Source of the DNA: Mycetocola manganoxydans
Lineage (GTDB): Bacteria; Actinomycetota; Actinomycetes; Actinomycetales; Microbacteriaceae
NCBI RefSeq assembly: GCF_003667545.1
Contig: NZ_RCUV01000021.1
Location: 1 to 59,451 of the forward strand
Length of the DNA: 59,451 nt
Reading direction: 5' to 3'
Both the position numbers and the translations under genes were made by a program. Each line of letters opens with the position of its first letter. Position 1 is the first letter of the stretch. This document shows positions 15,446 through 23,021 of this stretch, piece by piece. The notes beneath the pieces were generated by a model. It ran no database searches and was not told where the DNA came from. It saw nothing but the letters and a program-made list of their open reading frames with translations.

Positions 15446-17143
15446 CTACTGGTAGGTGACGAGGTCCGGCGCGGGTGACACTCCGCTCATCGTCTGCTCC
15501 GGGGTGAGCATCGGCAGGTCCTCGTCGTAGAAGTTCTTCCAGCCCCAGTGGATGCCGGCGGGCGCGTCACGGTGCAGGTTCGCCCAGGTCGCCTGCTTGT
15601 CGCCCTGCCCGCCCTGCCCGTCGGCGTGGATCAACAGGGCAACCTCGGGGCGAGTGAGGTCGAGCGAGGCGCGATCGGTGATCATCGACGGCCGGAACTG
15701 GTGCAGCACGAGCATCTTCTGCGGCAGTCCCTTCTCGTTGGTGAGGTCGGCGAGCCAGGTGGTGACGCTGTTCACTTCGGCGGCGGTCACGGATCCGATC
15801 TGCCTGAGCGGGACCTGGTCGGGCCCCAGCCTCCACTCGGGGTCGAGCGCGAGGCCGACGTGCGGCAGTTCGAGCAGCGACTGGTACTGCTTCGCCTGGG
15901 TGAGGAAGTCGGTGCGCCCCGGCTGCAGGTCGATCACGACGTAGATCCCTGCCTTTGCGGCCTCATCCACGAGCAAACGCAGGCTTTCCGGCGACAGTTC
16001 ATTGGAGTAGTTGCCGTCACCGCCGGGCCCACCCGCGGCCACGGTCGCGATGATCTCGAACATCGGCACGACCGTCTTGTCGGTGAGGGCCGCGTATGGC
16101 GCAGCGAGGTCACGGGCGCGCTGGACCGAACCGGCGGCATCCTGCTCACCGAGCACACCGAGGACACTCGTGATCGGAGTGCCGTAGAGGGCGATGAACT
16201 GGTGTGCCGGGAACAGCAGCTGTCCGCCGCCGGGCAGTTGTGTGCCGGTTCGCGCGGTGCGAATCTTCCAGTCGAGCGCCGCCTGGGTGGCGAATTCGGC
16301 ACCGATCGCGAGGGTCTTCGTCGTCTCCGAGGTCGAGAGCGCCTCGATGATGGATGCGTGCGCCTGCGGGTTCGCGGACCCCTCCGGGACGAGGTGCACC
16401 GGAATACCCGCAGCCCGCGCCGTCGCGATCGACGCGAGTTGTGCGGCGCCGTTCACCGCGAGCGCCACGGTGTCGGCGAGGGGTTCGGCGCGTTTCGGCC
16501 GGGTGATCGGGGTTTCGGCGTTGGAGCTGCCGCGCTGTGCTTTCGGAGCTTCCCATGCCGCGATGCCGGCGGGGAAGCCGGCGGCATCCTCGGCGGTGGC
16601 GGCGCCGAGCTTGAGGCCTGTCGCTTCGGTGACCGCGGAGGCGCTGGCCTTGACCCGCTCAACGGTGAGGTCCGACTCGGAATCCTCCGCTTCGGCGTCG
16701 AGCGACTCGACTGCGCCGATGACGAGAGCCGTGGTCGCCTTCAACCGCTTGAGCTCGGCGGGCAAGCCGTCCGGGGTCGGCTCGGCGCTCGCCGTGGGTG
16801 CCGGGGTTTCGGTCGTGGCGGACGTGCTTTCCGTGACATCCGACTTCCCAACCAGGAGCGGCACGCCGAGCCCGATCGCTGCTCGCGCCGCGAGCTCCTG
16901 CGCCTTCGGGTCGCCGCTCGGAGCGACCACGACCACGGGGGAGGAATCGAACAACTCAGCGCTGGTGGCGACGGATGCTTCGCGATCGGTCGCGGCGTCG
17001 ATGACGGTGAGCGCGGCATCCGGATCGGAGGTCTTGAGAGCGGTTGTGCGCGCGGCCTGGGGGGTGCTAGCGGTGCAGGCTGTGAGCGCGAGGAGGCCGG
17101 CGAGGGCGAAGGCGGTGCGCGAGCGCCGGGAGAGCAAAGACAT
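15446..17143 (-). CDS. Secreted lipoprotein with N-terminal CWB2-like region
   Basis: The 565-residue product begins with a lipoprotein signal peptide (TAFALAGLLALTACTAS; lipobox LTAC, acylated Cys near residue 23). The first part (SSPVVVVAPSGDPKAQELAA, VPLLVGKSD, LPAELKRLKATTALVIGAVE) looks like a degenerate CWB2 repeat. The second half (from about 290) is a barrel-like domain with LLFPAHQFIALYGTPITSVLG, MFEIIATVAAG, GIYVVIDLQPGRTDF, VGLALDPEWRLGPDQVPLRQ and LVLHQFRPSM, a pattern seen in conserved actinobacterial lipoproteins with no known function and reminiscent of glycoside-hydrolase-type barrels. It probably heads the operon with the LLM and PHP genes. No catalytic residues can be assigned with confidence. 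Confidence 0.75.
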   Translation of the reverse strand: MSLLSRRSRTAFALAGLLALTACTASTPQAARTTALKTSDPDAALTVIDAATDREASVATSAELFDSSPVVVVAPSGDPKAQELAARAAIGLGVPLLVGKSDVTESTSATTETPAPTASAEPTPDGLPAELKRLKATTALVIGAVESLDAEAEDSESDLTVERVKASASAVTEATGLKLGAATAEDAAGFPAGIAAWEAPKAQRGSSNAETPITRPKRAEPLADTVALAVNGAAQLASIATARAAGIPVHLVPEGSANPQAHASIIEALSTSETTKTLAIGAEFATQAALDWKIRTARTGTQLPGGGQLLFPAHQFIALYGTPITSVLGVLGEQDAAGSVQRARDLAAPYAALTDKTVVPMFEIIATVAAGGPGGDGNYSNELSPESLRLLVDEAAKAGIYVVIDLQPGRTDFLTQAKQYQSLLELPHVGLALDPEWRLGPDQVPLRQIGSVTAAEVNSVTTWLADLTNEKGLPQKMLVLHQFRPSMITDRASLDLTRPEVALLIHADGQGGQGDKQATWANLHRDAPAGIHWGWKNFYDEDLPMLTPEQTMSGVSPAPDLVTYQ

Positions 17144-17337
17144 GTCTCAACGGTATGTCACCCGGTCGAGGGGTGCAGCATCGGGTGGGAGCTGTCACGC
17201 TGCTTTTGGACGGTGATCGGCGCTTGTGGGCGCGGCGAATGGCGCAAGGTAGAGGTAAAGCCGCTGTCGTCGCAAGGGTGTTGCCGTTCTTTTTCCGTCT
17301 GAAAGAGTGAAGGCACTGACGCACGGGGGGTGAAGTC

Positions 17338-18426
17338 ATGGACCACACACGGTCGACGACTCACGCGCCTGTCCGGCTGTTGCTCTACTCGTTCGGCCTC
17401 GCTGCCGTCTGGATAGTGATCAGTCTCTTCGTCGGCACCAATTCGGCCCATGCCGACGACGACGATTCCCGCTCCCGCCTCGGGAGCGTGGTTTCGGGCG
17501 CCGCGAAGGCGGTCGGAAAGCAGCTCTCTTCGGTCACGACGGTCACCGATTCGGTCATCTCCGATATTGCAACTCCGGTCGTGGAAAAGGTTGTCGAGCC
17601 TCTCGCGGATGTCGTTCCTCCGGTCAAAAAGGTCGTCGCCGTCGTTCCGGCTGTCACCTCTCCCGTTGCCGAGGTCGTGGACAGCAAGCCGGTAACCACG
17701 ATCGTCTCGCCGATCACCTCGACCGTGGACGCGGTCGTGGCGCCGGTTGTGTCCCCGATCGCCAGCGGTGTGGATCGACTGCTCGATGACGTCCCCGTCG
17801 TCAATCACCTGCCGAAGGTGTCGAGCCTCGTCGGCGACGCTCCCCTCACCGACGTGACAGCGCCGCTCACCGGCGCGATCGACGATGTCGTTTCTGACGC
17901 GACCACCCCGGTCACGGATGTTGTTGCTGCATTGCCCTCAACTCCCTCTCTTCCTGCTTACCCGGGCCTGCCGGGCCTGCCGAACGACCCAGCTGCCCCG
18001 GTGTCGTCTGCACCGACGGATGCATCGCCCACAGTCGATCCCTCTGACCCGCCCGCGACCACGCCTGCCACGGTCGAGTTGCGCTCCAACCACCCTTCTT
18101 CTCCGGCTCTCCCGGCGCACGACGCTCAGTCGTGGGCTGATCACATCAACTCCGGGATGGGCGCCAGCCCCGCAGCGTCCACCCGGCCTCATCCGGACCC
18201 GGTGCCCCGGGGTCCGGCCGAGAACGGGGACCCGGCGTTGCCGAGCACCCCGGCGGCCAGCAGCAGTAGCGGTGCTGCGGCCGGCGGTCCGACCGGTCCG
18301 TCTGCTGTGGCAGAGCTGATGTCATCCGCCATTCCGGCACTGATCTCTGGTGCCCTCCTTTCCCGTGCTGAGAACGACGTCCTCCCGTCGACCCTCGTAC
18401 TGGAACTCTCGTCTACTCCTGACTGA
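17338..18426 (+). CDS. Secreted low-complexity Val/Pro/Thr-rich protein
   Basis: The 362-residue protein has a signal peptide (LLLYSFGLAAVWIVISLFVG with a likely cleavage after NSAHA) and a mature part made of loosely repeated amphipathic segments rich in V, P, T, S and D, such as TPVVEKVVEPLADVVPPVKK, VTSPVAEVVDSKPVTTIVSP and VVAPVVSPIASGVDRLLDD. A Pro/Ser/Ala-rich linker follows. There is no LPxTG motif and no recognised enzyme domain. ATG 17338 follows GGGGGTGAAG. It lies 92 bases upstream of the chaplin-like gene in the same direction, so both may build the same cell-surface layer; that is inference from context. The mature Cys content is very low. Confidence 0.7.
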   Translation: MDHTRSTTHAPVRLLLYSFGLAAVWIVISLFVGTNSAHADDDDSRSRLGSVVSGAAKAVGKQLSSVTTVTDSVISDIATPVVEKVVEPLADVVPPVKKVVAVVPAVTSPVAEVVDSKPVTTIVSPITSTVDAVVAPVVSPIASGVDRLLDDVPVVNHLPKVSSLVGDAPLTDVTAPLTGAIDDVVSDATTPVTDVVAALPSTPSLPAYPGLPGLPNDPAAPVSSAPTDASPTVDPSDPPATTPATVELRSNHPSSPALPAHDAQSWADHINSGMGASPAASTRPHPDPVPRGPAENGDPALPSTPAASSSSGAAAGGPTGPSAVAELMSSAIPALISGALLSRAENDVLPSTLVLELSSTPD

Positions 18427-18518
18427 CGACGGTCCGGCCTGCCCGATCTGCAGATAACCGAACCGCTTCTCCCGCCTGGGGAGGAGTATCCGTCGAACCA
18501 CTTTCAAGGAGTAGAACC

Positions 18519-19910
18519 ATGAAACGAACAATCTCGAGGTGCCTCTACGGCGTCCTCTTCGCCGGAGGGATCACCCTCTTCGGTGCAACAGCTGCTCACG
18601 CGGACACGACCGGTGACGACGGTGTGCTTTCGGGCACACTCGTCGACGCTGTGGTGTCCATCCCGGTGACGATCGGCGGCAACACCGTCAGTCTCATCGG
18701 GGACTCCGACTCGGATGCCGCGGCTACGACAAGTGCCCCAGCCGCGGCATCCGCCCCCTCGTCGTCGACGACGTCCGGAAACGGCAGCGTCGCCGGTGGC
18801 ACGCAGACAACCCCGGTCGTCTCCATCCCCGTAACCGTCGTCGGCAATTCGGTTGCGGGTATCGGGGATGCCGCGACGTCCGGCGCTGAGACTCCTGCAC
18901 CTGCTGCGGCTCCTGCACCTGCTGCACCTGCTGCACCTGCTGCAACCCCTGGGGCAGCGACGTCCGGCGACCAGAGTGTTGGCGGAGGCACCCAGGTGTC
19001 TCCGACCGTGACCGCACCGGTGACCATTGCCGGAAACTCCGTCGCTGTCGTGGGGAACTCCTCGTCGTCTGGTGCCGAGACCCCGGCAGCAGAATCGGCG
19101 ACTCCAGCGTCAGGCGTCGCCACGACCGGCGACGACAGTGTCCTCGGTGGCACTCAGGTGGCACCGGTGATCTCAGTGCCGATCAACCTGGGCGGCAATG
19201 CCGTCTCAGTGCTCGGTGATGCGGGCACGACGGATGCCACCACAGCTGTTTCCGGTGCTCCCGCTGCTTCCGGCGCCGATGCCTCCACGTCGGGTGACGA
19301 GAGCGTCCTCGGCGGCACTCAGATCGTGCCCGCGATCAGTATCCCGATCAACCTCGGCGGCAACGCCGTGAGCGTGATCGGTGACGCCGTGACGACGGGG
19401 TCGTCGACCGGTGGTGCCCAGGCACCGGCCACACCGGCTGGCTCGGTCACGTCGGGGAACGACAGTGTGCTCGGCGGCGCCCAGGTGGCGCCCATCGTCT
19501 CCCTGCCGATCACCATCGGCGGAAACACGGTCAGCGTGATCGGTGATGCGGAGACTGCGCCGGCCGTTCCGACGACGCCGGGAGTCCCATCGACGCCGGG
19601 AACCCCGTCCACTCCCGGTTCCCCGTCCGACCCGGCAACGCCCGTGACCCCGATTGACCCGGCAACGCCCGTGACACCGATCGATCCGGCAACGCCTGCG
19701 ACGCCGGACGCCCCGGCATCTGTTCCTGCGGAAGACAGCGACACCTCGGTTGTCGAGACCGAAACGCGGTCCTCGGCGGCGCGTGTGACGGCATCCGCCC
19801 CGGCGCTGCCAGCAACCGGGGCAAACGTGATCGCCCTGGTCGCACTCGGCGCCCTGCTGCTGCTCTTCGGTGCGGTAGCGATCCGCGTCGGCCGTCTCCA
19901 GCGGAACTGA
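18519..19910 (+). CDS. LPATG-anchored surface protein with six chaplin-like repeats
   Basis: The 463-residue product has a signal peptide (cleavage after AAHA), then six repeats of about 35-40 residues separated by Ala/Pro/Thr linkers. Each repeat follows the pattern GDDSVLGGTQVAPVISVPIN then LGGNAVSVIGDA; they lie near residues 30-70, 87-125, 150-187, 207-245, 255-293 and 307-345. This matches the core of chaplins (PVNVCGNTVSVIG type) but with no cysteines. A Pro-rich DPATPVTPI repeat spacer follows, then the sortase signal LPATG near residue 430, a membrane helix and the tail RVGRLQRN. Chaplins form amyloid-like hydrophobic surface films in Streptomyces; here a wall-anchored multi-repeat version is predicted. 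ATG 18519 has AAGGAG upstream. Confidence 0.87.
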   Translation: MKRTISRCLYGVLFAGGITLFGATAAHADTTGDDGVLSGTLVDAVVSIPVTIGGNTVSLIGDSDSDAAATTSAPAAASAPSSSTTSGNGSVAGGTQTTPVVSIPVTVVGNSVAGIGDAATSGAETPAPAAAPAPAAPAAPAATPGAATSGDQSVGGGTQVSPTVTAPVTIAGNSVAVVGNSSSSGAETPAAESATPASGVATTGDDSVLGGTQVAPVISVPINLGGNAVSVLGDAGTTDATTAVSGAPAASGADASTSGDESVLGGTQIVPAISIPINLGGNAVSVIGDAVTTGSSTGGAQAPATPAGSVTSGNDSVLGGAQVAPIVSLPITIGGNTVSVIGDAETAPAVPTTPGVPSTPGTPSTPGSPSDPATPVTPIDPATPVTPIDPATPATPDAPASVPAEDSDTSVVETETRSSAARVTASAPALPATGANVIALVALGALLLLFGAVAIRVGRLQRN

Positions 19911-19971
19911 GTCGGATGCCGGTGCCCGGTCGGTGAACGCCGGCCGGGCTTCCGGCGTGCGCGCGACCCTC

Positions 19972-20023
19972 AAGGGACGCAAACTGTCGCGACATGCGTG
20001 AATGACAGCACTTTGCGTCCCTT
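19972..20023. terminator. Terminator-like hairpin, 12-bp perfect stem
   Basis: AAGGGACGCAAA at 19972-19983 is the exact inverse of TTTGCGTCCCTT at 20012-20023; flanking CGCG and inner TGTC/GACA add further pairing. It follows the chaplin-like gene by about 60 bases and precedes the glycosyltransferase remnant, so it most likely ends the surface-protein transcript. Confidence 0.75.
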
Positions 20024-20090
20024 GGATCGCGCCGCAATCGCCATTGTCAAGATGTTGACCGCCTTCCGCCTCCGAACGGACAGTGGCTGC

Positions 20091-21127
20091 ATGAGCACTC
20101 GAACTGAGCAGACCGCCGGGTCCATTGCCGAGCCGAAGCCGACGGCCGCGTATTCGCACGACGACTTCAGTACCACCGAGCGCCTCGCCGCCGAATACGT
20201 GCTGCCGTTGCGATGGTCCGAGTTCCGCACCGGGGACGTGTTCGAGCTCACCGACTACCTCATCTTCCTCGCCGAACACATCGACGTGACGGTCGTCGAC
20301 GGATCCCCCGAGCCGGTGTTCAGTGGGGAGACCTCGTGCGCCACCTGCCGCCCGCCGGCCCGGCCACGGGCAACGGCAAGGTCGCTGGGGTGATGACCGG
20401 AATCCGCCGGGCCCGGCACCGCGCTGTGATCCTCGCCGACGACGACGTTCGTTACAACCTGCCGGGCCTGCAACGCATGGTGAAGGAACTGGACGACGCG
20501 GATCTCGTGCGGCCGCAGAACTACTTCACCGCTCTGCCCTGGCATGCCCGCTGGGACACGGCGCGGAGCCTGCTGAATCGCGCCGTGGCATCCGATTATC
20601 CGGGAACACTCGGGGTGAACCGCGACCTTGTGCTCGAACTCGGCGGCTACGACGGCGATGTGCTGTTCGAGAACCTGGAGCTCATTCGCACGATCGAGGC
20701 GGCGCACGGTCGTGAGCGCAGGCTCGACGACTTCTTCGTGGGCCGGATCCCGCCGAGCGCCAGGCACTTCGCCCGGCAACGCGTGCGCCAGGCGTACGAC
20801 GATTTTGCCCAGCCACCACGGCTCGCCGTCGAGCTCGCACTCCTCCCATTCCTGGGGTGGGGACTCCGACGCCCGGAACGCATCGCCGGCATCGCAACGG
20901 CAGCGATCGCGCTCGCCGAGATCGGCCGCCGTCGAGCGGGCGGCCCCCGCGCGTTCCCCGCGTCGAGTGCGCTCTGGGCTCCGGCGTGGCTGCTCGAGCG
21001 CGCCATCACTGTGTGGGTCGCCCTCGGTGCACGGATGCTCGGGGGCGCGAAATACGGGGAGACACGCCTGAAGAGAGCAGCGCACTCCACCACCAGCCTG
21101 CGCCGAAAATTCCTGGCTGAGCGTTGA
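20091..21127 (+). pseudogene. GT2-type glycosyltransferase interrupted by a single-base frameshift
   Basis: The first part, from ATG 20091, reads MSTRTEQTAGSIAEPKPTAA to FLAEHIDVTVVDGSPEPVF and then loses the frame at about 20319-20324. The second part continues in the next frame with WGDLVRHLPPAGPATGNGKV, AGVMTGIRRARH and the nucleotide-sugar motif ADDDVRYNL, then EALNRAVASDYPGTLG-type acceptor-side residues and a membrane-associated C-terminus ending RKFLAER. Joined with one base restored, the two parts make a normal family 2 glycosyltransferase of about 345 residues. So the gene is either a recent pseudogene or the result of a sequencing error; no slippery heptamer is evident that would support programmed frameshifting. 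Acceptor and sugar are unknown. Confidence 0.8.
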
Positions 21128-21130
21128 GGG

Positions 21131-21171
21131 TTGCACCCAGTCTGCACATGTAATACATTGCTTACATGTGC
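21131..21171 (+). promoter_or_regulatory. Promoter with overlapping perfect palindromic operator
   Basis: TTGCAC at 21131-21136 and TACATT at 21154-21159 form a sigma-70-type promoter with a 17-base spacer. GCACATGTAA (21144-21153) and TTACATGTGC (21162-21171) are exact inverted repeats eight bases apart that bracket the -10 box. The arrangement is what is expected for autorepression by the ArsR-type protein encoded immediately downstream. Confidence 0.75.
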
Positions 21172-21182
21172 AAGGCAAAACG

Positions 21183-21500
21183 ATGAACGCGGACCAGCTC
21201 AGCGCCAAGCTGTCCGCGATCGCAAGCCCGCAGCGCATGCGCGTGCTCGCCCTCCTCTCTGGTGAGCGACTGCACGTGAGCGAACTCGCCCGCAGGGTCG
21301 GAATGTCACGGGCGCTTCTGTACATGCACCTGACCAAACTCGAGGAGGCCGGCTTCGTGGCCGGGCACCTTGAAATGTCACCGGACGGCAAAGCACTCAA
21401 GTACTTCGAACTGGTGCCGTTCACCCTCACCCTCGACGCACAGACTCTCGTCGACGCCGTCGCCCAGACCACCAACGAAAGCGAAAAAACTGATGCCTGA
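21183..21500 (+). CDS. ArsR-type winged-helix transcriptional regulator
   Basis: The 105-residue protein has a clear winged helix: SPQRMRVLALLSGERLHVSE, LARRVGMSRALLYMHLTKLE, then EAGFVAGHLEMSPDGKALKY as the wing. No metal-binding cysteines are present. Its promoter carries a perfect palindrome at 21144-21171, probably its own operator. The next gene starts inside its last codons (ATG at 21493, stop ending 21500), so the regulator and a small membrane protein are coupled; such pairs are seen in envelope-stress or transport modules. ATG 21183 with AAGG upstream is chosen; a GTG at 21168 lies in the operator. Confidence 0.85.
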   Translation: MNADQLSAKLSAIASPQRMRVLALLSGERLHVSELARRVGMSRALLYMHLTKLEEAGFVAGHLEMSPDGKALKYFELVPFTLTLDAQTLVDAVAQTTNESEKTDA

Positions 21501-21717
21501 ACTCGCCTATTTCCCCTGGTTCGCCTGGATCGTCATCGTCGGAATCGTCATGGGCGGCATCGTGACCGTCGTCAAAATGCGCTCCGAGCGCAATGACTCG
21601 ACGGCGAAAGCCCTCGAGCAGAACACCACGGTGAACGAAGCGCTCGTCGCCCGGCTCGAGGGCATCGACGCCCGCCTCGCCCGCCTCGAGAAGACGCTCG
21701 ACGACATCCCGTCCTGA
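21493..21717 (+). CDS. Small single-pass membrane protein with coiled coil
   Basis: The 74-residue protein begins MPELAYFPWFAWIVIVGIVM, one N-terminal membrane helix, then a charged helical segment (KMRSERNDSTAKALEQNTTV, then LVARLEGIDARLARLEKTLD) with a heptad pattern suited to coiled-coil pairing. It overlaps the preceding ArsR-type gene by eight bases and so is almost certainly translated with it. Small proteins of this shape are often encoded with winged-helix regulators in actinobacteria and may act on membrane-stress signalling; no function is established. Confidence 0.8.
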   Translation: MPELAYFPWFAWIVIVGIVMGGIVTVVKMRSERNDSTAKALEQNTTVNEALVARLEGIDARLARLEKTLDDIPS

Positions 21718-21795
21718 CTGATCTCATCCTCCCGGTGGGGCCGGATCATCCTCGAAGCCGATTCGCCGGATGCCGTGACGCGCTGAACTGGAAGC

Positions 21796-22221
21796 ATGGC
21801 AACTTCCCGCAGAATCACGTCGGTACTCCCAGTGGCAGCACTCGCTCTTGTGCTCAGCGGCTGCTCGATCGAAGAGTACGTCGTGAACTCTCACGAGGAG
21901 TCGTTCGGAACCTACACGGCGGCTGCGGAGGACTGGGTCGGCGGCGACATGCCGGAGTGGATCCCGACGGATGCCACCGGCATCCGTCGCATTGCGACCC
22001 GCGATGAGCGGATCTCGACGATCCGCATCGAGACGACGAGCGCCCCACGCGGAGACTGCGAGGAGCAGCCGCGCGAAGGTGTTCCGGTGCTCACGGCGAC
22101 GTGGAGCGCGGCCGAGCGGCCCGACTCGGTGCTGGTCTGCGACGGCTACGAGATCATGCCGACCGAGAACGGCTGGCTGGGCTGGCTCTATAACCCGGAG
22201 GAACCCGGCCGGCTGTCGTAG
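21796..22221 (+). CDS. Small putative lipoprotein
   Basis: The 141-residue product has a lipoprotein signal peptide with lipobox LSGC (VLPVAALALVLSGCSIEEYV, Cys near residue 23). The mature domain (GDMPEWIPTDATGIRRIATR, ISTIRIETTSAPRGDCEEQP, LVCDGYEIMPTENGWLGWLY) contains two further cysteines that could form a disulfide. It is exported and fixed to the outer face of the membrane. I do not recognise a functional family beyond conserved actinobacterial hypothetical lipoproteins. It is 78 bases downstream of the small membrane protein gene. Confidence 0.75.
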   Translation: MATSRRITSVLPVAALALVLSGCSIEEYVVNSHEESFGTYTAAAEDWVGGDMPEWIPTDATGIRRIATRDERISTIRIETTSAPRGDCEEQPREGVPVLTATWSAAERPDSVLVCDGYEIMPTENGWLGWLYNPEEPGRLS

Positions 22222-22368
22222 CGACCCACCGCGGGGCAGGATGGTGCCGCGCCCGGAGGCGGCAGGCGCACGACCGAACCGTTATGTCAATACCCTTGAG
22301 GCTTCCGCTACCACGATCTTGAATTGAGATCAGAGGAACGCCAAGGTGCATTCCTGGGGGAGGGGACC

Positions 22369-22599
22369 ATGAACGACGCGATGCTGTGCGAGCCGGATTC
22401 TGCAGGCACCCCGGAAGCGCCGCACCCCCACGAACACCTCGACGCCGAAGGCATTCAGGCGCTGCTCGCCTACGAAGAGACGCACGGGCACCGCGACGCC
22501 GTGATCCAGGCGCTCAACGAGCGATTGCTGTCGGTGCGCAGCGGCACGGATCCCGCGGGTCCGCTCGGCGAACACCTCCGCCGCCACAACGCCGGCTGA
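22369..22599 (+). CDS. Small conserved protein, paralogue of the one at 37954
   Basis: The 76-residue protein contains the segment LDAEGIQALLAYEETHGHRD followed by AVIQALNERLLSVRSGTDPA. The same block is found in the protein at 37954-38295 as LDEAGVTTLLDYEQAHANRL followed by PVVQVLTHRLEALKNGAEPS, so the two are paralogues sharing a helical module common in Microbacteriaceae (I believe a DUF8129-type domain, not certain). Outside the module they differ. ATG 22369 has a very strong ribosome site, GGGGGAGG. No membrane segment or catalytic motif is present. Confidence 0.75.
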   Translation: MNDAMLCEPDSAGTPEAPHPHEHLDAEGIQALLAYEETHGHRDAVIQALNERLLSVRSGTDPAGPLGEHLRRHNAG

Positions 22600-22639
22600 C
22601 TCTGTCGCCCAGTCGTCGGTCGCGGCTACTCTGTTCGGC

Positions 22640-22933
22640 ATGACCTTCCGGTTCACCACTCCGCTCTGGGCCTGGCAGGGTGACGCCCCCTGGTTCTTCG
22701 TCACCGTCCCCAGAGAGGAGAGTGACGACATCCGTGACCGTCCGCGGATGCCGCGTGGCTTCGGATCCGTGAAAGTCCGCGTCACGGTCGGCGACTCGAG
22801 TTGGGAGACCTCGGTGTTCCCTGACAGCACGGTGGGCCAGTACATCCTCCCGGTGAAGAAGGCGGTGCGGATGGCGGAGGGCATCAGTGAGGGCGATGAG
22901 GTGGACGTGCAACTGGAGTTGATCGAGCTGTAG
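22640..22933 (+). CDS. DUF1905 domain protein
   Basis: The 97-residue protein matches DUF1905: FTTPLWAWQGDAPWFFVTVP at the start, GFGSVKVRVTVGDSSWETSV in the middle and YILPVKKAVRMAEGISEGDE with VDVQLELIEL at the end. The domain forms a small beta-barrel of unknown function, sometimes fused to a YdeI/OmpD-associated domain that is absent here. It lies 40 bases after the small paralogue gene on the same strand and is followed by a two-way terminator. Confidence 0.87.
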   Translation: MTFRFTTPLWAWQGDAPWFFVTVPREESDDIRDRPRMPRGFGSVKVRVTVGDSSWETSVFPDSTVGQYILPVKKAVRMAEGISEGDEVDVQLELIEL

Positions 22934-22957
22934 AGCCTGTAGCGCCGCAGCACAGCA

Positions 22958-22992
22958 CTCGGGGCCTCCGCGCGATGCGCAGAGGCCCCGAG
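22958..22992. terminator. Bidirectional terminator hairpin
   Basis: CTCGGGGCCTC at 22958-22968 pairs perfectly with GAGGCCCCGAG at 22982-22992; an inner GCGC/GCGC extends the stem, and GCGTTTCT follows. It lies between the ends of the rightward DUF1905 gene and the leftward peptidase gene and can serve both. Confidence 0.87.
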
Positions 22993-23021
22993 GCGTTTCT
23001 CAGCAGAGGGACGAGGAAGCG

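Noticed and set aside
14448-15455. Long plus-strand open frame opposite the LLM oxidoreductase
   Set aside because: The minus strand encodes a complete LLM enzyme with family motifs; this frame is a shadow.
15548-17302. A 584-codon open frame on the plus strand opposite the lipoprotein gene
   Set aside because: It has Arg/Gly-rich, family-less translation typical of the antisense of high-GC genes; the minus-strand frame has a lipobox and conserved motifs.
20319-20324. Programmed frameshift in the glycosyltransferase
   Set aside because: No slippery heptamer followed by a stem-loop is seen, and GT2 enzymes are not known to use one; mutation or sequence error is simpler.
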